This document shows, in pieces, positions 46,216 to 57,499 of a stretch of DNA of 64,000 nt (its first letter is position 1; each line of letters begins with the position of its first letter). A model generated the notes under the pieces. That model made no database searches, was not told the origin of the DNA, and was given only the letters and a program-made list of their open reading frames with translations. Source of the stretch: Gracilaria gracilis (taxonomy: Eukaryota; Rhodophyta; Florideophyceae; Gracilariales; Gracilariaceae); NCBI GenBank assembly GCA_030374805.1, contig JARGSG010000004.1, positions 1,240,001-1,304,000 on the forward strand, given 5' to 3'. The translations under genes and the position numbers were made by a program.

Positions 46216-47157
46216 TTAGTGGTGATGGTCAACTTCACATCTTGCATTTTGGTTGCTATAGCTATGACGCTCCTCACAACGCCCACATTCATCAATATCG
46301 GCAAGGTACACTTTTCCTGGCGGGCACAAAAAGCATGTTGATGATCCTCGACGCGCGAAACTCCCTGGAGAGCACGCTTGGCAGTACGTCTGGCCTGGAT
46401 TACGATTGAATTCGTTGAACCCACATTCATGGCAGCTCAGTTCAAATGTATCATAGTAGGAACCTGTGGAGCACGTTCCACAACTGTTTGTACTTTTGAT
46501 GTAGTACTCACCCCATGGGCACTCAATACACTCTGTAGCCGCGTATCCCGAGAAAGAATTACCGCCACATTGGTAGCAGTCCGAGATCACATTGGCGTGG
46601 TTAGTGTAAGTACCTGGGAAGCAATCTTCGCATGTCTGGCTGTACCAGTTGTAATGTTTACCGGCAGGACACGAGCCACAGCTGCCGTCTTCCAACAGAG
46701 CTTGGTTCTGTGGACATGGGGTACATCCTGAAGACCCCATCGCAGAGAACGAACCGGGCGGACATGGGAGGCATGGCTCTGCGCCTTCTTCATCCTTGAA
46801 AAATCCTGGTTCGCATTCTATGCACACTGGTGAGGCAAAAGAGTTATAGGTCTGTCCTGGAAGACAAACACCACAAGTATTGTTGTTGAAGAGCACGTGT
46901 CCTTCGGGACATGAGATGCAAGAAGTGGCCCCAAACCTAGACCACGTATTTGAAGGACAGGGCAAGCATTCAATCTGTCCTGAAAGAGGTTGGAATGTTG
47001 AAGGAGCGCATTCCTGACAGTGATGATAGTAATAGTATGACCCGGGATCACATGGCCTGCATGAACCGTCTTCGGTTGATTCCGATCCTGGGGGGCATGT
47101 TATATGAGCCAGAACGGCAAGAGGGAAGATGGTTGTGAACAAGTTGAACGATAGCAT
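46216..47157 (-). CDS. Secreted Cys-repeat protein (GCC2/GCC3 ephrin-receptor-like repeats)
   Basis: I start at the ATG at 47,157, which gives a signal peptide (MLSFNLFTTIFPLAVLAHI). The rest of the 313 aa is a run of about 18 short half-modules of the form C-x-P-G-[STY]-[FY]...C-x-x-C, for example CDPGSYYYYHHC, CLPGQTYNS, CEPGFFKDEEG, CPPGSFSAMGS and CFPGTYTNHAN. This spacing is that of GCC2_GCC3/ephrin-receptor-like and TNFR-like repeats, which are stabilised by disulfides. There is no transmembrane helix or GPI-type end, so the protein is probably secreted or wall-bound. It ends in DHHH. Its ligand is unknown. The gene has no visible intron and lies on the same strand as the other secreted Cys-rich gene. 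Confidence 0.8.
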   Translation of the reverse strand: MLSFNLFTTIFPLAVLAHITCPPGSESTEDGSCRPCDPGSYYYYHHCQECAPSTFQPLSGQIECLPCPSNTWSRFGATSCISCPEGHVLFNNNTCGVCLPGQTYNSFASPVCIECEPGFFKDEEGAEPCLPCPPGSFSAMGSSGCTPCPQNQALLEDGSCGSCPAGKHYNWYSQTCEDCFPGTYTNHANVISDCYQCGGNSFSGYAATECIECPWGEYYIKSTNSCGTCSTGSYYDTFELSCHECGFNEFNRNPGQTYCQACSPGSFARRGSSTCFLCPPGKVYLADIDECGRCEERHSYSNQNARCEVDHHH

Positions 47158-47253
47158 GTCAATACAGATTTGGTTCGCCCTTTGTAGACCGCAGGTCTGA
47201 TGTACCACAAGCGAGGATAGCGTGAAGAACTCTATGAGTTCTATCGCTTGCGT

Positions 47254-47261
47254 CTTAAATA
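47254..47261 (-). promoter_or_regulatory. TATA-like box of the Cys-repeat gene
   Basis: TATTTAAG lies about 97 nt before the ATG. The following GAC makes it resemble the TATAAGAC of the other secreted gene. Confidence 0.4.
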
Positions 47262-47785
47262 CTAGAGCGAGTCAGTGTCTAGGGGGTCAGGCATGGGAAC
47301 TCCTTGAATTGATAATGAAGTGATTGCAGTTCTGCCAAAACTGTAGATCGCCATATTGGAAGTAGAGACAAATGCTCTTGTTTATTTGTACAATTCATGT
47401 CCGTTACGTCGTTATGTTTGAGTAAAGGAAAGAATTGGAATGCAGTTGAGCATGCCAAGAGCCTCCTGATCAACAGGTTAAGCTCGTTTACTATTTCCGA
47501 GCGACTCATTTTCGATACTTGACAAAATGTAGGGAATGCGCCATTACAAACCAACACTAAAGCAAGCTTCGGGCAACCAAGCTACAGAGAGATTCCGGTG
47601 TAGAAGGTCTAGCTCAGCAACTGTGAAAGGGGAGCAAATCGTAATGACTTGCCGGCCCATGGTGCTCCCCGCTGTTCCGTACCATGATAGTTTCCGAGGT
47701 GTTCAGAATTCTGAAATTTGACTTCATTTGTTGCCAAATGTGCATTAAATACATGTCCTTTTCGAAGAGCACGATTGGCGCTGTT
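47262..47785. other. No gene seen
   Basis: Only short frames without motifs are present. Confidence 0.45.
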
Positions 47786-47860
47786 AGTCAACTGGGGTAC
47801 AAAAGCGTCTGGTCGGACAGCTGATGAACGTGGACAACGATTCTTGTAGTGAGCTCCCAC
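47786..47860 (-). repeat. 75-bp dispersed repeat, copy 1
   Basis: It matches 48,171-48,245 with about six differences, and the flanks are unrelated. On minus it contains TACCCCAGTTGACT, loosely like a pol III A box. The G-A-G-C-T-C-C-C-A-C end recurs near 47,900 and in the Copia 2 LTR region. Confidence 0.65.
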
Positions 47861-48170
47861 GTGCGAGGCGGAAGCGAGTTTGAATGACTATGCGCTTGGA
47901 GTAAGCTCCCACACTCCCTGGTCAAACTCGGTGGAGCCGAGCACAGCGAGGCAAATTTCGACGTGTAAACGGTGTGCGATGTGTAGATGTGTTGATGTGT
48001 AGATTGGTAGATGTGTATCGCAGCGGACGGCTACAGGGGTAGTACGTGTATTACTCTCCGGTGAATCGGTGGAACTTTGTAATTCTCGGAAAGCGTGTGA
48101 ACTTGCGATGACGACTTGTGAGGTTCGAACTCGAGACCACAGCGCTAGCGAAAGGGGCCCATAACCTGTG

Positions 48171-48245
48171 AGTCAACTGGGGTACAAAAGCGTGTGGCCG
48201 GACAGCTGAAAAACGTGGACAACGATTCCTGTAGTAAGCTCCCAC
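48171..48245 (-). repeat. 75-bp dispersed repeat, copy 2, possibly tRNA-like
   Basis: This is the second copy. Here the A-box-like TACCCCAGTTGACT on minus is followed about 45 bp on by GTTCGAACC (48,122-48,130), which fits the B-box consensus GWTCRANNC. In between is GGTTATGGGCC, which recalls initiator tRNA-Met anticodon-arm sequence in reverse. A tRNA-derived SINE or a fragment of a Copia 2 relative is possible. Evidence is weak. Confidence 0.45.
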
Positions 48246-48364
48246 AGGCGCGACAGAGCAAATTGAGGAGTTGTTGCATTGCTGCTCGTACGTGTAAAAC
48301 TTGCGATGACGAAGAGAATAATAATATTATGTACACGAGCATTCGTCACCACAAACGCTACAGT

Positions 48365-48606
48365 TGTTAGATAACGTACTTACACGTACGCTTTACTAGT
48401 TGACGTACAACTTAGAGTAAAAAGTTATACGTCACTATTATCCAAAAGGTGGCTTAGTATCCTTACTTAAAGGCACGCCTAATAGCCCAGGAGCTCCCAC
48501 GAGAGCTCCGGGGTAGTCCTCTGTGCCGATTGTATTGCTTGTGAACTATCCACTCCTACACTGCGCAATGATGAGCTTCAACGCAAAAGCCGAAGCTAAT
48601 CCCAAA
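48365..48606 (+). repeat. 5' LTR of Copia element 2
   Basis: The LTR begins TGTTAGATAACG and ends CTAATCCCAAA. It has no standard CA end, but the target duplication fixes the border. It contains the internal inverted repeat GGAGCTCCCACGAGAGCTCC. The gag ATG (48,568) lies 39 nt before its end. Confidence 0.9.
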
Positions 48607-49704
48607 GTTATGGGCCCAGGAGAGGATCTCTCTCCAAGCAACATACTCGTTCCACCCAAGCTCCGCACAGACACCGATAAGCTCTTATGGAGAGTAGCGG
48701 TATTTGACTGGGCGGAGAATCTTCGCGCATGCGCTGCAGGCGGAGATTCACGAGCTCAAGGTGCTGCTGCAACCATTAGAATGACCTTATATCGTTTCTT
48801 GGAGTTTACAAAGAAGGAGACCGTGAAGAAGGCCGTCCGCACTGGTGAACTGATTCTCACTCCTCAAAACAAAGAGGACAAACTCGACCAAATGTCAGTT
48901 ATCAAGAAGGTCGTTCAATTGGTGGCAAAGGATTCAGCTGTTGACCGTTTGCGTCGCGTCGTCCGCCTCTACAAGAAGATCAATGCTTGTAAGCGCAAGA
49001 ACGGAGAGCCAATCGCCGAGTTCATAGATCGCTTCGCCGGACCGGCACTTTCATATTTAAACCTGACAAACTCAGAGCAGGACTCGAGCGACAGTCAGAA
49101 CTTCGGTATTATACTCCTACTCAACGCTGGATTATCGTCACAAACATTTAACAACATCATCAGCAATCTGGTCGTGTCCACCAAGAATAAGGATAGCAAC
49201 GATCAAGAAAGCATTCCGATGAATATCAGTAGGCTAGAGACCATTCAACAAGTAATGGAAATGGCCATGTCTGGCAGCATTGATCAGGCGACGAAAGAGA
49301 AGGGTAGCGATTCCATCACCGCAATGAAGGCTGCTCTGACGCATCATCAGACGTCCTATGATTCCAGTGCAGAATGTTATTGTATCGGTTTTCAAGATGC
49401 GATAAGAGCTTTAGAAAAAGCCGCATTGGAAGAAAAGGACCTTCACTACAATCAACATCAGGATGGTAAGCCCGAGGACTCGTCCAAAGCATTCATGAAT
49501 TCCAACAAAGAATTCAAGAAAGGTAGGAAGCGTAAACGCGACTTCTACCGAAAGAACGATGAGGAACATTCGAAGGAAGCTCCTGACGGAAATGCTCAGA
49601 AGTCTTATGAAACCCAAAAAGGTGACAAGAAAGACGGAGCATATAAGAAGAACCATCGTAATTCCAACACACGACGTGATGGAACGAAATCGTTTTTTCG
49701 TTAA
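48568..49704 (+). other. Gag of Copia element 2 (element part)
   Basis: I take the ATG pair at 48,568 as the start (MMSFNAKAEANPK), which is the first ATG in the frame. Thirteen codons lie in the LTR and the next ones cross the primer site. The 378-aa product has helical capsid-like parts (YRFLEFTKKETVKKAV, VVRLYKKINACKRKNGEPI) and ends in a basic, disordered region (KKGRKRKRDFYRKND). A zinc knuckle is absent, as in Ty1 Gag. Confidence 0.8.
48607..48619 (+). other. Primer-binding site matching half of initiator tRNA-Met
   Basis: The 13 bases GTTATGGGCCCAG right after the LTR are complementary to CTGGGCCCATAAC, the anticodon arm of eukaryotic initiator tRNA-Met. Drosophila copia and Ty5 use the same half-tRNA priming. 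The site is also read as codons within gag. Confidence 0.85.
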
Positions 49705-49733
49705 GAGATTCGGAGCAAGATCCGAATCCCATT

Positions 49734-52700
49734 TTGGACGAGGGTAGTTCTATATCCTCGGGAGGACTCGCATCCGCCATACGCTTATCGGAAGCGATGG
49801 GGATAAAGTTTGAACCCGATAAGCCTCGAACGTATTATCGCAGAGGTTGGGGTTACAAATGCGTGAGTGCAAAGGAAATCGTGTGTTCCTGGACATTGGC
49901 CTTCCAAGATGTGAAGAATCAGAACATAGAATTAACTTTCGATCTGTTTCGTGACGAGTCCCCACTCACACTCGGGCTTGATATACAACGTCACAGTATT
50001 ATCGACTTCTCATCCCAACCACCGACTATCACGATCAACCGAAAGTTCGACAAGCAGCCACGTGTTCTGGAAGTCTATATAAGATCTACATCCAATTATG
50101 ATGCGAGAGCTCATGTGATGGTAACACCCACAACATGCTCCATGATGGCATCGGTCGGTAGGAGCATAAGGCCGAGAACGCTTGCTAAAAGGTTGCATCG
50201 CCTGACCCACGCTCACCCAGATGAGATTATAGACCTCTGTCAGAGAGCAGGACACAGATCGAAGGAGCTCGAGGATGAAATTCAGGCTATCACTAATAAT
50301 TGTGCAATATGCGCACAATCAGGACCTCCTACTCCCCCGAGAAAGATCTCGATCAATCATGTGAATCAAGCTTTCATGTAGAGATCCAAGCGGATTTTAT
50401 GTTCTGTGCGATAAGAGGCACGAAATACACCGTGCTACACATCGTGGACTGTGGTACAGGCTATTCTGAAGGGTCGATAACATCCGAGAGAGAAGCGCGT
50501 AGCATGATAACTGGATTAGAAGTTGAATGGCTTAACAAATATGGGACTCCCGATTCCATGTCAGCAGATGACGAATTTAATTGCCGTGAAACTAAGAGCT
50601 TCCTTTCTGGAAGGAACATCGAGTTCAAAGCCCGTCCTGTCAGAAGGCATAACAAAACAGGCATCGTGGAAAGGAAGAACGGCACGGTCAAACGAATTCT
50701 GGAGAAGCTCCAATTAGACAACACGTCGGCTTCTGACAGAACCATACTATCCCGAGCGATCTTCTTGTCGAATTGCTTCACAGGATCAAAGATCATGAGT
50801 TCCTTCGAACTTGCAAAAGGATATGCGCCCTCTATACTGGGTGCTCCACGGCGAATGGTCACGGAGGATCTCCTGAAAGCATATACGGAACAAACCGCCA
50901 CTAGAGCCTTGCAAAGGGCACTGAAAGCTCGCGTCCATTCAAGTACATCCAGGTCGTCTATAAAACCAGGAGACGAAGTATTCTTCTTCTACCGCACGAC
51001 GGCGAATAACGAGCCTGACGAGTGGAGAGCGGCAGTGGTCGTCCAAACACACCAACACTTGGTGGAAGTACGCCGTAAACCGCGAGGTCGAATCTCCAGA
51101 GTGGCGTACGAAGATATACGTCTACGTCCAAACTCCCCACTCGCACGTGAACTAGCCGAAGGACTAATGGAGGATTACATAGACCTAACCCTCAGCCCCC
51201 GGTCAGACAGTGATCCCGAGCCACCGATGACAACGACGAACTCGCTCATGGCCTCCAATCTCGTCGATACTGAGAAGATCCGTCAGGATATGGGGAGCTA
51301 CACTGAAGAGCTCATCAATAACCTGCATCTGAACGGACCACGTGACTTAGTATCAAACGAACAGATAGTCCTCAGGGGCATACAGAATGTAATTGGCAGT
51401 CGACAAGTGACGGGACGTGAAGTGCAATTCGCTCCGCCATGGATCTTGATGAAAGCTGTTGAGAAGGAGCACCAAGACAACTGGGTGGACGCATACGAAG
51501 AAATATGCGAAAGGCATATACCAGACGATGCGAACATCATCTCGGCTCACACTGTCTACAAAGTCAAACAGGACGAAGACGACCACCTTAAGATGAAAGC
51601 ACGAATGGTGACCCACGGGAACAGAGACGATCTCAAAGACGAGATACGCAAAGACTGTTCTAATGCGGACATGACCGTCGTGAGGCTTTTGCTCAGTATC
51701 TCACTCTGTTTGGGTTTCGAGCTAGGAGTCGCCGACATCAAAGGCGCATTCCTGCAGAGCGGACCGATACAGCGCGAAATATACGTAAGGCCAGCTCCAG
51801 AGTTCCGCACCAAGAAGGGAATCCTATGGAAGCTGACAAAGTTACCTTACGGGATCGTCGAGGCTGGAAGGCAATGGGCGAAGAGAATTGAAGATTGGAT
51901 GCTCGGCAAAGTGGAACTCCGCCGAGTACATGGTATCAATCAACTCTTCATACATCGCGATGATATGGGTAACATAACACTCATCATCGCAAAGATAGTC
52001 GACGACCTACTGGTAGCGGGTACACGAAGCACTATCTCGAACTTCATGAAGGATTTGGAAGAAGAATTCGAAGTGGGTAAGATACGCATCGGCTCTAAAC
52101 TCAACTTCGCTGGATGTGATATCCTCACAGATGAAGATTACAACATTACCCTCTCAATGTCCCCGTACATGGAACGCTTGGAACCGACCGAACTATCAAG
52201 AACCCGACGTAGGGAACGTGAAGACAGTGCAACGGACGCAGAGAAACACAGTTATCGCTCATTGTCTGGCACGCTCATGTACCTAGGATCCGCGGTCCTC
52301 CCCCAGGCTTCATTCGTTACCTCGCGAATGCAACAGGAGCTAGGCAACTTACGAGTGAAGTACCTCATCGATGCGAACGCTATGTTGCAAGAGATAATGG
52401 GCATGAAACCCATTATCAAATACTCTATGCCGATTGGTGTGACATCCGCGATAATGGTTAGTTTATCAGACGCGTCACATGGGACGAACAATCTGGCATA
52501 TGGACAGACAGGGGTGATTTGCGGCATAAAGTTCACGAGCGCTTTCCAGGATCATCCGATATTTCACGCCATACATTGGTCGAGCACGAAACAACGACGC
52601 GTAACGTACTCGTCATTTGGAGCTGAGATACTCGCATGCGCTGAGGCTGAAGGCCGTGGAAGCGACATGAAAGAATCCTACCGCAACATCTTCCCGCAGA

Positions 52701-52993
52701 TTGGCATCGAACACCAGATCATGGTTGACTCCAAGGCTTTGTTCGACACGATAACCACCCTGCACGAGTGCAGAGAATTTCGCCTACGAAAGACTGTCAC
52801 AATGTTGCGTGACGCTTTTGAATCTGGGGAACTCAACAAACTGACCTGGATACCTGGAACCCGCAATGTAGCCGATGCGCTTACTAAGAGGAGCGTGAAC
52901 CAATCTGCTCAGCTCAATCGAATGCTGGAAACAGGTCTATGGATCATTGACGACTCTACCGGCACCACCCACGACCACAGGACGTGGAAGTAG
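49734..52993 (+). other. Pol of Copia element 2 (element part)
   Basis: Parts in order are a protease-like start (DEGSSISSGG), the H-x-x-x-H...C-x-x-C integrase zinc site (RLHRLTHAHPDE, NCAICAQSG), the integrase core (HIVDCGTGYSEG, MSADDEFN, GIVERKNG), reverse transcriptase (ADIKGAFLQS, AKIVDDLLVAGT) and RNase H (SLSDASHGTNN, MVDSKALFDTI, TWIPGTRNVADALTKRS). The set is a divergent Copia polymerase. Confidence 0.85.
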
Positions 52994-53037
52994 CGGAGCG
53001 GAACCTCGTCGTCAGGACACTAGCGCGACAGGGGGTG

Positions 53038-53279
53038 TGTTAGATAACGTACTTACACGTACGCTTTACTAGTTGACGTACAACTTAGAGTAGGAAGTTA
53101 TACGTCACTATTATCCCAAAGGTCGCTTAGTATCCTTACTTAAAGGCACGCCTAATAGCCCAGGAGCTCCCACGAGAGCTCCGGGGTAGTCCTCTGTGCC
53201 GATTGTATTGCTTGTGAACTATCCACTCCTACACTGCGCAATGATGAGCTTCAACGCAATAGCCGAAGCTAATCCCAAA
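53038..53279 (+). repeat. 3' LTR of Copia element 2
   Basis: This is the direct repeat of 48,365-48,606 with about five differences, preceded by a GGGGGTG tract and followed by the ACAGT duplication. The first gag codons are repeated here without function. Confidence 0.9.
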
Positions 53280-53284
53280 ACAGT

Positions 53285-54559
53285 ATATTGGTTTGGGATC
53301 TGTACCCTTTTAGGAGTGCATAATAAGCATAATATGCGTGGTTTTAGGGGCTGCGCCCGGTTCAGAACGCCAATTTGTACCCTCCGTAAGGAAAAAAACA
53401 GATTATTTTACTTTGCCGAATATTTTTTTGGGGCACAGATTTCCTTAACAACTGACCAACGAACATTTTTACAAATGTTTCCGGAGCGTGCGGGAAAACA
53501 TGAAAGTAGTTTTATATTGCAAAGCAATTCACAATTATTTTACTAATTACTGCAAGAGTGTTGGTAAAACTAAATCCCAAAAGTAAAGCTTTTTCAAAAG
53601 CACACCAACTACAGTACATAATTTTCTCGTGTGACGTCAATTTCTGTACACGTAGTACAATTCAAATGGAAGTTCAGCTGGCATGTAAGCTAAAAGCTTA
53701 CTTTAGTTCAAAACCAGTTGCTTTTTGAGTTGACAAAACAACTAAAATTATAAGTTATGCTCTCAAGTTAGCTATACTAAACAGTCATTGGCGCTTAAAA
53801 TTTCTTGGTCTATGTATGTATCTCTCAATTAATATAACTTTATAGAGGTTGCATAGTTCTCCGAACTTATGAAACTCAATTTATCCGAAAATGTTCAGTT
53901 TCAAAACTTATTATGTTTTAATTTTTTCAAAAACGCCGTTTCTGTAAATCTTATACGTTTTAAAACATAAAATATGATCTACTTGTTGTACTTACATCAA
54001 AACTTTTTATACTGGTAAATAGGCATAACAGGAAAGAAAAAACTTATATGACGATGCTTTGCTGACGGCGGTTAACTAAAAAACTTATGCGGATTTCATT
54101 TAACCCTACATAGTTGTTTTAATAGTTTTTTTAAAAAAACGGTGAAATAAAAGTTCTGTCTTGTTAGCGCGTAGTACAAATGTGTAACTTTTAATTTACA
54201 CCAAAGTCAAGTTTTTGCTGTGGAATTTTGCATTGTTGGTTTGCGATAACAAGCATTTTTTTTAATTTATTTTAAAAATCTAGCAGTTACAGTCGTTTCC
54301 TGAAAAGTAGTTGTATTATTATACTGCCTTCTCAATTGAAATATATTGAAATGGTGCCGTATGTCCCGACTTTCGGGTTTTCTTACACGCTCCCGTGCAC
54401 AATTACGTGTTTACCTTCAATCTTTTTCCAAAGGTTACACCTAAAAAAATTGCATATCTTTCAAACTGCACAAGTGTTTTCTCGTGTTTTATGTTTTAGT
54501 GTTTACGTCTTCTACATGTTTTGGCACGAGTGCCTTATTTTGTTTAATATGACACAAAG
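53285..54559. other. AT-rich region, no gene seen
   Basis: The 1.3-kb stretch is strongly AT-rich with many T and A runs. Frames of about 110 codons (53196-53546, 54336-54671) overlap LTR ends and have no motifs. Confidence 0.55.
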
Positions 54560-54949
54560 TGTAGCATATGGCGCTTTTGGAAGGGGCTTGAAAACATCGC
54601 TTTCGTCCCTGCCACGCGCATATGCTCAGCTGGTACAGTCACTGAGTTATCAGTGCTGTATAGGTATATAAAATAAGAATTGAGCCTTTATTGGTAGTGT
54701 TGTTTTTAGTAGTACTATCACCTACTAGTTACAATATATAAACCGTCTCAGACCTCTGTTTTCAGAAATCCGGGCAACTTTCCTTGCACCTGATGAGTCC
54801 CAAGAAGCTTGAGTTAATCAGCAGTCCCCTACCGAGTGCCAGCACGGCCAGAGCAGAATCATAAGAGAAAGTCTTTTATTTATATATTCAAAAACTATAT
54901 AAATGACAATAATGAGTTAACTACAGGCCTACTGCGCACGATGATTACA
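54560..54949 (+). repeat. 5' LTR of the chromovirus element
   Basis: It starts TGTAGCATATGG and ends GATTACA, with a TATATAAAATAA box near 54,664 as the probable promoter. Confidence 0.9.
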
Positions 54950-55574
54950 ATCGGGAAAATCGCTCCAAGATTCTAATTTATATCTCTTCTTTCTACTTTG
55001 CTGTACTTGCGAAATATAAAGTGAATAAGGCTTCTAAAAAGACAAAATTACAACGAAACAAAAGAAAAAAATTTTTAGATACAAAATACAGAAGACAATA
55101 CGAAAATTATAATTAAAAATGAAAACTTCATAAGGACCACACTTCGTCTCGAACTATCTCCTTCTCCAGTCAACTCTATACTAGACGTGGAAGCACTTGA
55201 AGACAATAAAACGGAAGAACATATCATTCAAAACATTACAGAACTTGATAACGGAATACAGCTCGCCGACTTAGAGAAAGATAAATTTAACCCTTTCTGG
55301 GAAACCGAAAAAAGTGAAGAAATTGATAATCTACACAATTGGTCTAAGTACAAAATGGCTAAGGTTGATAACAAAAATCTCAAGTGTTCATATTGCAAAC
55401 AAAGAAAAGGTTTGTACACGTGAGAAGAACACAATAAAAGTTACACTCATTATAAGGCCTTATCAAGGGCATATAAATTTGAAATATAATGTGAGTTCTG
55501 CCGCATTAAGTACGAAACTACCTTTGAATATATGATACAATTCCAAACGCAGGTTCATAAAGAGAAATTACATC

Positions 55575-56082
55575 TGTCGTACAAATACCAATAAGGTGTG
55601 AGGTCCGCCTGGTGGAGGGAGTGCACGAGGGCTCAACCTAAAGGGGAAAAACACACAACCAATATGGTAGTGGGGCACCTGAAACCCGCAGGGGCAAACG
55701 GCGGGGCAAATAGTCTAGACCGTGTAGGTGTACGGTAATAGACATCGACGCGCGGTAAACCCTGAATAGTAATAGAGTAGCAAGTGACCAAGATGGTATA
55801 GTTACTGCCCTAATGGTGCCTGACTTTACAATACCCAAGGGGGAAGGCGAGGTGCACCACAATATATACAAGGTGCACCGACGCCGATCTCCCATGTGGG
55901 CATGACGTCATCGGCTGCACCCATGACCTACTGTCATGGGCCAGCAATGCTAAGCTATCCTGAACTATAAATTGGAAATTAGAAATTATAAAACACAGAA
56001 TACCAATTTGGTACAGTGTAGCCAGCAAGGCGCACCAGTAGGCCCACGTGGCACCAACCCATTGAGGTCTTATTGTACTACA
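55575..56082 (-). mobile_element. Solo LTR, family S, copy 2, inserted in the chromovirus element
   Basis: The 508-bp LTR is the inverted counterpart of 382-882. Read on minus, it starts TGTAGTACAA and ends TTGTACGACA, and the perfect 5-bp duplication ACATC flanks it (55,570-55,574 and 56,083-56,087). The CRE palindrome TGACGTCA (55,903-55,910) and the TATA run are kept. It inserted into the chromovirus 5' part and later lost its internal region. Confidence 0.9.
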
Positions 56083-56406
56083 ACATCAAGTGGGAAATGC
56101 GTAAAAGTGCGCAGCTAATCACAAGGTTGGTACCGTACCGAAACTTACAAAAGCTGAATAGTCAGTACCGGAGAATAACCAAGTCCGCGAATTTATCAAA
56201 GATTTGAAAAAGTCTTCCTAAAAACGTTTTTGCACTGTAAGATAGTAGTGCCCTTTACCAAATTACTTGAAATTGTTGTTGCTCTAACTTTGCAAAAACC
56301 GTACAGGTGTGTTATAACACACAATATTGCCCCTTTTGTTATATCAATCATAAGTAGGCTTGAAATAAAAACCGCCCCACCATATTACACTAAGTACTAG
56401 ACAAGC

Positions 56407-57200
56407 GTGCAACAAAAAAATTGCGAAACCACTACAAACCGTAGAAGAAAAAATATCCAAGTACAATTATACATCTTTAGCATCAAGATTAATACCGATA
56501 TTAGTGACTTACAAAATAGGGTAAATGTTTTAGGACAACAGCTCGCCCAAGTAATGCAGCTCAATAACCACTTGACAAATGTGGTAAGTAATCATGAACA
56601 CCATAGCAATTTTCTAAAATCTGGGAAACCCGAAAGGTTTTCAGGAAGATATGCCAGATCATTTCTACAATCCATGGAAAACATTTTTGCTAGTATTAAC
56701 GCAACCGTATCTGACGACAAAAACATAATGTATGCGGTAAGCTTTATGACTGGTCCTGCACTAAAATGGTGGGAACTGGTAAATATGAATAACACTGCAG
56801 GAGTGAGTACATATGAAGGATTCAAGAAAAAATTGCTAGAATACTTTAAACCAGCAAACAGAGAATTAAATGCACGTAAAATGCTTTCAAATATAAAATA
56901 AATTGGAAGACTTGGTGCTATTTTATATTATAATAAGGAGTTCACCAAATGGCTACTACAAGTTCCGAATATGAGTATAGATGAACAGCTATTTAGTTAT
57001 TCACACGTTCTGCGTCGTAACATTTGCATGGAACTCGAAAGAACCGGAGTAACCAACTTGCATGAAGCAATGAACTTTGCAGATCGTATGGATAATATCT
57101 ATAGAACAAATATGGGATTCCGAAAACAATGAAATTCTAATAGAAATAACAATAATGGGAAGAGAAGAAATGAACCCGTGCCTATGGAAATTGGTAATAT
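56407..57200 (+). other. gag of the chromovirus element (fossil part)
   Basis: The frame contains a coiled-coil-like start (LQNRVNVLGQQLAQVMQLNN) and the capsid signature KPERFSGRY ... GPALKWWELV ... FKKKLLEYFKP of the retrotransposon gag domain. It is part of a broken element. Confidence 0.75.
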
Positions 57201-57499
57201 AAATCGCTACTAAGGCAGGAATAGGTTGAATAACGAAGAAAGGTCAAGACACCTCAAGGATGACTTATGTTTTAAATTCCATCGTAAAGGATGTCGTCCT
57301 TGGATGCATAAACGCCTTTGGGTGTACCCTAATTTACGTGCCCAAAAAACTAAAGAGTATGGCATCAAAAGCAGGCCAGAATCCCACGTACTCTAATGAG
57401 GCCGATGTACATTACAAGAAGAAACAAACCGAAAAGGAGAAAAAATTATAAAATTATGCAATATAAAACGAAACCACGCGTCAAAGTTACTAATATACA

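Larger units (their letters stand above)
48365..53279 (+). mobile_element. Copia element 2, nearly whole
   Basis: Two 242-bp LTRs (48,365-48,606 and 53,038-53,279) differ at about five positions (about 98 percent identity), and the perfect 5-bp duplication ACAGT flanks the element (48,360-48,364 and 53,280-53,284). Gag runs from 48,568 to 49,704 without a zinc knuckle but with a Lys/Arg-rich tail. Pol runs from about 49.73 to 52.99 kb with protease-like, GAG-pre-integrase, integrase, reverse transcriptase and RNase H parts in Copia order. A G-rich purine tract (53,031-53,037) precedes the 3' LTR. The element looks close to whole, with about one break at most beyond the frame changes such families use between gag and pol. 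It is the youngest LTR element with two LTRs in the window. Confidence 0.92.

Noticed and set aside
47158-47208. Extra 17 residues before the Cys-repeat protein
   Set aside because: The upstream codons lack an ATG, and the ATG at 47,157 gives a clean signal peptide.
48120-48245. Functional tRNA on minus
   Set aside because: Box-like strings exist, but no cloverleaf with paired acceptor and T stems could be drawn.
48523-48567. Earlier start for Copia 2 Gag
   Set aside because: The frame upstream of 48,568 begins only at a GTG, and the first ATG is at 48,568.
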